Assembly: GCA_014218235.1 (NCBI GenBank)
Contig: CM024766.1
Location: 18,635,346-18,699,345, forward strand
From: Colocasia esculenta
Lineage: Eukaryota > Streptophyta > Magnoliopsida > Alismatales > Araceae
Length of the DNA: 64,000 nucleotides
Reading direction: 5' to 3'
Under the pieces are notes generated by a model, which did no database searches, had not been told where the DNA came from, and saw only the letters and a program-made list of their open reading frames with translations. A program made the position numbers and the translations under genes. Below, piece after piece: positions 57,341-64,000 of the stretch. How positions within the stretch are numbered: the stretch's first letter is position 1; every line of letters starts with the position of its first letter.

Positions 57341-60300
57341 TGTCACGTCCGGAGAATTACGCAGCGGATATTATTGATTAATTAAAGTCGATATCTCGAG
57401 ACGTGAACAGTCGGCAAATAAGTCTCTAGCTAGCACGCACTAATTGTGTATCAACACAACATCATAATAGGGCCCATTTGTTGAACTCAATATAAATTGT
57501 ATTCAAATCTCAACTCTTTGTATTCAAATGGAAACTAGTACAGGACTAAGACTCAATAAAAGGGAAAGTACATTTAATCCTCACTTCCTACTACATTGTT
57601 CTAACACTCAAAATAAACTAACTATAGATAGACTCATGATTGGAACGCTCATCACTCGGACGCATTCCCATCCTCGACTTGCTCTTCCTCTTGAACTTCA
57701 TAGTCACCTAGATTGGGTAAAAGTAGGGGATGAGCAAACTAGCCCAGTAGGATTTATATCTCAATGTGCGGGCAATGATATAAGTGATTAACATTTTAGA
57801 ACTAGGAAAGTACGATGAATGATATGCAAGTACGAATAAAACTCGTTAAAACATGATATATGAAACAAGCTAGAGAGAGTGATTATGATAGAACAAGATT
57901 TGTGAACAAGATGACAAGATAGAACTAGCGATAGATCACTTTGTACGAGCACACAAGATTTCACTTGATGTCAATAGTTTTCAAGAACGCAAGATATCAC
58001 TAATTGCATTAAATGCAGGATGGCCATATCACGCAAGCAAGCAAGCAAGAATGTACGAGCACGATCACGTAACACTAATCAGGCACGTAGACACTAATGT
58101 ACACCAAGGAAAGATCCACCAAGAATGCACACTAGGACACGTGTATGTGGTTATTGTATCTATCATTCAACAAGCAAGCAAGACTCCCAGCACAGATGCA
58201 ACGCCAGTAATCATTATACCCCATGGTTAACAGTATATCTATGACTCGCCGTCATTGGGGCTAGATTGGAGCCGTTGGACACACGCCGTGCCCTGTCAGC
58301 ATCTCATGTAAATTTTCAAATGTAGATACCCACAGTCATTAATAATGGCCAATGTGAGTTTCAATAAGTAAGCATGTGTAATGTCATGTTCATGATGATG
58401 ATGGGAAACAAGTAATAAGTATTTGAACATGATTTCATGATAACAATGGTCAAGAGATAAATTCGGCAGCATAACGGTACAATTTTATGTTTTTGTTCAA
58501 TCTTTACATTAATGGCTTTAGTCCAGATTGTAAATCACACTCACGAGAACAAGACGAGAGAGGAAGTGCACGCTATCTCCAGGGCACTTCAATGGTACAA
58601 CCAACTCGTCGGCCATGTGGGAATCCATGGTCAGAGGAGATTTACGGAGGCCTTGGTGAAAAGGTCGCTAGTCTACCGATTCAGAATGACCGGTAGAGAG
58701 TTTCCAATTTCCCAAGAAAGGGCTGCCTAACAATGCGAGTGTGTAGTGCGGTACGCGTGTCTAAATTCACAAACCATCGGTCTCAAACTCGCAAGAAGCA
58801 CTTGACAATATAACATGGAATAAAACTATACACTTTAACTGATCATGGTTTGCAAGATTTTATGATAACCATTATCATTTAAACATGGTAGAATAGTAGG
58901 AAGATTAATCATAAGTAGCACGAATGGATCATAACATTTAAGGAGCACTTAGAATAACATTCATGTATTAAAGCTTTTAAATGGGTTAATCACTTTTAAG
59001 CCATTAAATAACAATCATGTAATGATCAGACCCAAGACATGCAACTTACACAGTAAATATCAAGTTTAAACAGACCTCGGGTATAAGCGGTAAAATTTGC
59101 AAGAAAACATATGGTTTCAGGTAAAAATCCTGAGATCACGACATGGGCATATAAGGATAGCGAGAGGGGTGTCAGGCCCGGGGTCAGGTCGCGACAGGGT
59201 CTTGCAAGGAAGGCGACATGGCTTGTAAGGCCCGAGGTTAGGTCGCGACAGGCCACAACGAGGATCGCGACGGGTCGGGACCAGAAAGCGACACAGGGAT
59301 GTGAACATCGCGACGGGGATGTCAGATCAGGCAGCTAGATAGCGACGGAGCGCACGTCACATTCAGAAAGCGACTAGTGAGCTGTCGCAACAAGACCTCT
59401 GAACGCGGCCTATCGGGCCGTCGCGTTCACAGAGTCCGTGCCTGACTCTGACAGAGCAAGGACAGTGCTTTGGATTGCGGACCAGTCTTTCCATCTTTTG
59501 ACACTGGGTTGTTCTAAAATAGAGAACAAATTGTACAGTGTATGAAAAATAACAAAACTAGTTTTAAAACAACCTAGACATGCAAGGGTACTTCCAGTAA
59601 ATCGGAATTAGAAAATAAGGATTGTTTCGATTGGCTTTGATCAAGTCGAACACAACATCAGACCAAGTGTAACCTAAAACCGTAGTTTTGTGCAGCAACC
59701 CTATTACCACACTTATAACTCTCTAACTAATGACATTTAGACAAAACGTTCAACACAAAACCTGAAGAGGATAACTAGTATAATAACTTTCATGTTATGA
59801 GTTTACTCTAATTCGGTCTTGAATCATATGAAACATATGAAGAATAGGAAAATCCCTAACAGTGCACGACTTTGGCAAAACGCTTATAATTCGAAATCTA
59901 CTCAATGAAATTCGATGAAACCAGAGGGCAATGAAAGCTAACTTGATTATCTACACATTTGGTATAGGAGATGTTAAGATTTGGCCCGAGAAAACCTACC
60001 TTCTGGGTTGAAGAAGTCTCATTTTTCCAGAAAACCCGTGTTCAGACCACTTGGAGGAAAATGCTTAATACTCCGTGTATACTGCATGGAATTTGGGCAT
60101 TCCACTTGGGTTAGAACGTAGACTTGACCCTCTTTCCAGGGGTATAGGCCTTACAAGGTTTGGTTATGGTTTGACTCACCTTTGGTCGACTTCAAGTGGA
60201 CGGTTTGTGCAAGTCGCAGCAGACGAGAAGGGGAAGAAGATGAGCTTCTTGTGGTCGTTCCACGGCTCCTCAGCCACCAAGAGCTCCTCCACACGACCCC

Positions 60301-61149
60301 AGCAAGTTCTAAATTCGTCCCTAGGGTTTGGGTGAAGGGTATTTAAGCAACCAAGGTGTTTAGGAGTCCTATTGTAACTAGGAAAGCTAGGTTGCGGTTT
60401 TGACATGTTAGTTTCCTATTTTTGATGATTTCTTCCTCCCTTTGAGTGTGTGAGGCTTTAGGAAACCTCCCACCATAGTTAGGCATGAATTTGGGTTGCC
60501 AAGAATGCATGATTGCATCCCAATTCAACTCAAATTGCCTCTTTCTAATTTCAGCCTATTTAGAGTTACGAATTTCTATGTATTTTCTTACTTCATTTGA
60601 TTTTTGGCCATATGTGTCCATTGGCCCAATTAAGATATTGGGTCATTAATATATAATGTTGGAAGTCTCTCCAACACTTTTATTTAATTTTTGGTTGTGT
60701 CGTATTCCCGTGTTAACGGTTTTCCGAGTTGTTTCCTTATTTGGATAATCGATCACAATAATTCTTAAACCTAGCCCAAATGATTTTTATTGACACAAAT
60801 TTCTTGATGGGTCATTAGAAGATATTATTTAAAGCCTATATATGATTTTTATTTAATTTTCTGACTCATCCAAGTACGTGTGATAATGATTTTCCGACTT
60901 ATTCATGAATTACGATAATAAGTCTTGAAACACTTTAGACTTGGCTAATCCAATTTTTCATGGCATAAATTTCTTTGTGAAGCATTTATTAATAATGTTT
61001 AGGGTTGATTTATAATTTTTACAGAATTTTCCAATGTGTTTTAGCATATACGTTAATGATACATATGCTTTAACTACTTTGATATTATGGAAATTATTTA
61101 TTTCCATTTATTTGAATTTTCATGTAATTAAAATTTTTGGGGTGCTACA
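57341..61149 (-). mobile_element. Solo LTR B (3809 bp, Ty3/gypsy-type) in G9 LTR
   Basis: Plus-strand TGTCACGTCCGG...GGGGTGCTACA, bounded by an exact CATGT at 57336-57340 and 61150-61154. It has no internal domain. It shares with solo LTR A, in inverted orientation, the GTCGC word patch (59160-59430), a block at 58592-58653 and a CTACTGGGC...CTCA block near 57735. A weak TATA-like CTTAAATA (minus strand) is at about 60339-60346. Frames inside (58487-58730, 59026-59338 and 60075-60406) are not genes. Confidence 0.9.
59160..59430 (-). repeat. GTCGCGAC word array in solo LTR B
   Basis: About ten GTCGCGAC or GCGAC words at 20-35 bp intervals, including two copies of GGTCGCGACAGG. It corresponds to 30690-30925 of solo LTR A. 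Confidence 0.86.
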
Positions 61150-61154
61150 CATGT

Positions 61155-61563
61155 TATTCATGAGGAATATAGAATTACAATATACACTACTAAATACACC
61201 TACCATACTTGCACTCTATATGTACATGCAATGTACGAAGTACAATGTACACATCAACTACACCATGTAAATGAACAACGTTTACAACTAAACATACACA
61301 TGCATACATAGGTATACCAAGGTGTTATGTATGTAGAATTAGGTATACAATTATCACATCCATAAGATAACATACATACATACATACACATATGCACTTC
61401 ATACACTCTCACACAATATCCATGAAATAGGTAGTATAGGATATTCTTCAATAATTAGATAGTACATGCATAATATTATTCAAGTATTCTAAGTCTGAGA
61501 TTCTTAGTATACATAATACACCTCAATTTAGCTAATTGCTCATTTCCACATGAATTATCATAT

Positions 61564-61617
<54 letters not shown>

Positions 61618-61734
61618 TGCATATGCTCAAGAGAAGTATAAAACTTATAGTAGGCACAATGAATACACATGCTATGCACACAACAAGTGAATACCCACCC
61701 ACCATATAAAAAGAATAAAATTCGGGGTATCACA
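61155..61734 (-). repeat. G9 3' LTR, proximal part
   Basis: The minus strand starts TGTGATACCCCG at 61734 next to the polypurine tract. It contains a (TA)n tract at 61561-61614. A block near 61525-61560 (ATTTAGCTAATTGC) is similar to 57290-57330, so the LTR has an internal duplication. Confidence 0.88.
61561..61614. repeat. (TA)n microsatellite
   Basis: Fifty-four bases of TA with one slip, in the U3 start of the G9 LTR. Confidence 0.97.
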
Positions 61735-61747
61735 CTCTCCCCCTCTT
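61735..61747 (-). other. G9 polypurine tract
   Basis: Minus-strand GAGGGGGAGAG directly before the LTR start TGTGATACC. Confidence 0.85.
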
Positions 61748-61851
61748 GAAAAAGATCTTCATCCTCTAAGATCGCATCGAGTACCTGTGGTGATGTCGTC
61801 GAGGTCATCACCAGCTACTCCTTGCTCCTTTATTGCCGTCGATGAAGCACC

Positions 61852-62292
61852 TCATGGAGCGAACTTTGTCTTCAGATTCGGACGCTCCTTAAGCCGATGC
61901 TCCGTGCTACCGCATTTAAGACACCTTCCTTCCTTTCTCCAACATGCGTTCCCGCCATGACGCTTCCCGCACTGGATGCACTCGGGTTTCTCACTGGTTG
62001 AGGTCACAGTTGATTGCTGACTTTCCACGAGTTTCTCCTTCTTCCTATCTTGCCTTTGGAATGGCTTGGTCACATCCTCCTTTGAAGTTGCCTCCCCCTC
62101 TTGGAGAGGTCCCGCTCTACTTTCCTGCTTGGTTGCCACACCTAGAATTTCTTCCAAGGTATGAGAATCAAGCTCCAGAAGCTTAGCTCTCACTGAGGGT
62201 TTAAGCCCTTTCACGAAATTCTTCAACTTGCGGTTTTGCTCATACCTCCTAGACTGTGCACTACGTCTACCACGTCCAGTCATGGTCTGCAA
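61852..62292 (-). pseudogene. gag: G9 gag remnant with CCHC knuckle (146 codons, open)
   Basis: The open frame starts MQTMTGRGRRSAQSRRYEQ, then jumps to NRKLKNFVKGLKPSVRAKLL and HTLEEILGVATKQE, the C-terminal third of a chromovirus-type gag. Most of the capsid part is therefore missing between residues ~19 and ~21. A knuckle CIQCGKRHGGNAC (residues 105-117) has the CCHC residues. A second one (CLKCGSTEHRLKER, 124-137) has Arg in place of the last Cys. Two knuckles and an iMet PBS suggest a Tekay-like gypsy. It is the only coding sequence of the element and has no stop up to KTKFAP. It may still bind RNA; whether it is made is unknown. Confidence 0.82.
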
Positions 62293-62446
62293 AATAAGTA
62301 ACTCAGTTAGAACCTAGGTTACTATATTCTAACTATTCTCCTTACTATCTTCCATCTATTATTAGTAAATTGTACATATATGGACAATTTCCTATGAAGA
62401 CTTTGCAATATTGTGACGGTGATGGTCTATCCATGTACAGTCTCAA

Positions 62447-62464
62447 CCTTGGGCTCTGATACCA
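62447..62464 (-). other. G9 primer binding site (tRNA-iMet)
   Basis: Minus-strand TGGTATCAGAGCCCAAGG, five bases from the LTR end at 62470. It is typical for chromovirus gypsy elements. Confidence 0.88.
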
Positions 62465-62469
62465 ATCTC

Positions 62470-64000
62470 TGTAACGACCCTCTTCATACCGGTACGATTA
62501 TACCAATCCCCATCGGCATAAAGGGCATCGTCACAGTGGGACATGTACCCAACACTAGTCAATAGGTTGATATGTACCTGGATAGCAATAGAGTACAGCG
62601 GAATAAAATAAATAACTCAACTTTTAATCCATCACCAACACACATTCCACAATCTAAATAGCGAACTAGAAAGATAATGTCCACATTAATACAAGATGAA
62701 AGAACTGCATTGTCCAATTATTATCCATACAATAATTCCTTTCATATTATGAGAAAAGAAAAGTACAACTAGTAGCAGATCCACAAAATAGTCTTCTAAA
62801 AGGCGATCCTCACTAAGCTTCCTTCTAGTACGCGATACCTGTCAACCTGTACGCCGAAGCAAGAGTGAGTCCAAAGACTCAGTAAGCAAACCAAAGACTT
62901 AACTTAAACATGTCACACTCATTCTAAGCCATTAACATTAAAGAGATGCACACTATCATCAAATCACAAGGGTACACATGCTCCTTACTCTTAACTAGCA
63001 ACACATGTTCTATTCACATGAGCATGCTTTAGTCTATCATATTTCTATTCTAAATCATGAGCATTACATCACACACATGTACATATTACATACACCTAAC
63101 ATGTAGCATGATTCGTCCACACATTCTTTTTCATTCCATAGATGTCTCTATCACTAAAACATAAATTTGAGCATAAGGGAAAAGAACAAGCTAGCATGAT
63201 GACTACTTTCTTTTCACGTGCACTTTTTGTATCTAATTTAACAATTAACTTGCTGTTTTAACATAATGAAATCACATGCACATAGCTTCACATTTTTATA
63301 GCATGAATCAAAGGTTAAAACATAGTAAATCCATTTAGCAACAATAAGCACTTAAGCATGAAACTATATACTAATCGAGCGTTTTAACTAGCATGGAATC
63401 CAAATATTATTCATGCATTCACCATGTACATGATCACACTTTACTTGCTGTTCTTATATGCATCACATTCAATTACATGGATCTATAATTATTCACATAT
63501 TATCTTATCCCTTCGACAAGTCTACATATTCATATTTTGTGTTGCATAAGTAACATGGTTGTCTAAGTTTACTCACATACACCATTACATGACGAATTGT
63601 AATCTACATAATATGATACTAAGCATGGCATTTCAATTGAGCTATTGACATATGGGAAAACATAAACATAGCATGCTAATAAACTAGTTTTCACATGCAA
63701 GCACACTCTCATTTGCATTAACTCTCCCTCACATCTCATTTCACATAATTATCATATCATTTACTCTTGTTTTCTCTTATCACATATCATATCATTTGCA
63801 CTCACCATGTGCCACATTCACATATCATTTCACTATTTATTCATATTTCATTGCTTAAACAAATTGCCATGACACATAGTCCTAACTACCAGTAGAGGAC
63901 ACTAACAAATATCTCATTCTCATAACTCATCGCATAACACAATTCATCACATCTCATAACGCATAACACATAACACAACTCATAATCACATACCCACCAC
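62470..64000 (-). repeat. G9 5' LTR (first 1531 bp in window)
   Basis: Collinear with 53467 onward with few differences. It continues past the window end. Confidence 0.94.

Larger units (their letters stand above)
53467..64000 (-). mobile_element. G9: giant-LTR, micro-internal gypsy element (non-autonomous)
   Basis: On the minus strand: 5' LTR (64000+ down to 62470), an iMet PBS, 735 bp of internal DNA with a gag remnant, a polypurine tract, then the 3' LTR (61734 down to 53467), itself split by solo LTR B. The 3' LTR is about 4454 bp when B and one CATGT are removed. Both visible LTR ends start TGTAACGACCC on the plus strand. The first 310 bases of the two LTRs differ at about nine positions. 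With no protease, RT, RNase H or integrase, it must have moved in trans. Confidence 0.9.

Noticed and set aside
1..64000. tRNA, rRNA or snoRNA genes, and telomere or centromere satellites
   Set aside because: I found no cloverleaf, box motif or satellite array by eye. The tRNA-like matches are only the short primer binding sites.

Overview
The window is a nested pile of plant LTR retrotransposons with no host gene that I can support. The DNA is AT-rich and every long reading frame is a retroelement frame: Ty1/copia elements of the SIRE/Maximus type (gag starting with a PPFFDG-like motif, PBS matching initiator-Met tRNA, an extra ORF after pol), Ty3/gypsy elements, and one L1-type LINE. This points to a flowering plant with a repeat-rich genome, probably a eudicot; I cannot name the species.

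Layout. E1 (1-12317, +) is a SIRE-type copia element whose first ~630 bp lie outside the window. It sits inside E3, a minus-strand copia element (12318-12632 and 18640-21535). E3 is also split by E2 (12633-18639, +), a gag-only copia element with a TTTTT target duplication. E3 abuts G7 (21536-23348, +), the 3' part of a gypsy LTR. G7 interrupts the 3' LTR of E6, a minus-strand copia element (23349-24135 and 42903-44538). E4 (24136-42902, -), a third SIRE-type element, sits inside the same E6 LTR. E4 carries a 3.0-kb solo gypsy LTR (A, 29542-32558) in its post-pol ORF and a 5'-truncated LINE (36957-39440) in gag.

T5 (44539-50439, +) is a Tat/Ogre-like gypsy element: LTR, PBS, leader and gag only, with a solo copia LTR (C, 48421-49909) inside gag. 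It is cut at about 50439 by C8 (50440-53466, -), a copia fragment running from gag to early RT. The right end is G9 (53467-64000+, -), a gypsy element with a 4.45-kb LTR on each side of only 735 bp of internal DNA. Its left LTR holds another solo gypsy LTR (B, 57341-61149).

Every coding region is damaged by stops, frameshifts or deletions, although some long open stretches remain: the 590-codon RT-RNase H frame of E4, the 427-codon gag of E3, a 544-codon gag-LINE chimera and the 288-codon gag of T5. The most striking unexplained pattern is that almost every LTR family carries its own array of short, mostly self-complementary, CpG-containing words: GTGTCGACAC in E1/E3/E6, ATCGAT/AACGATTT in E2, CGAAGT..ACTTCG in E4, GTCGCGAC in A/B/T5 and GACGTC in G9. 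In E1 the same word also recurs inside gag and just before the extra ORF.
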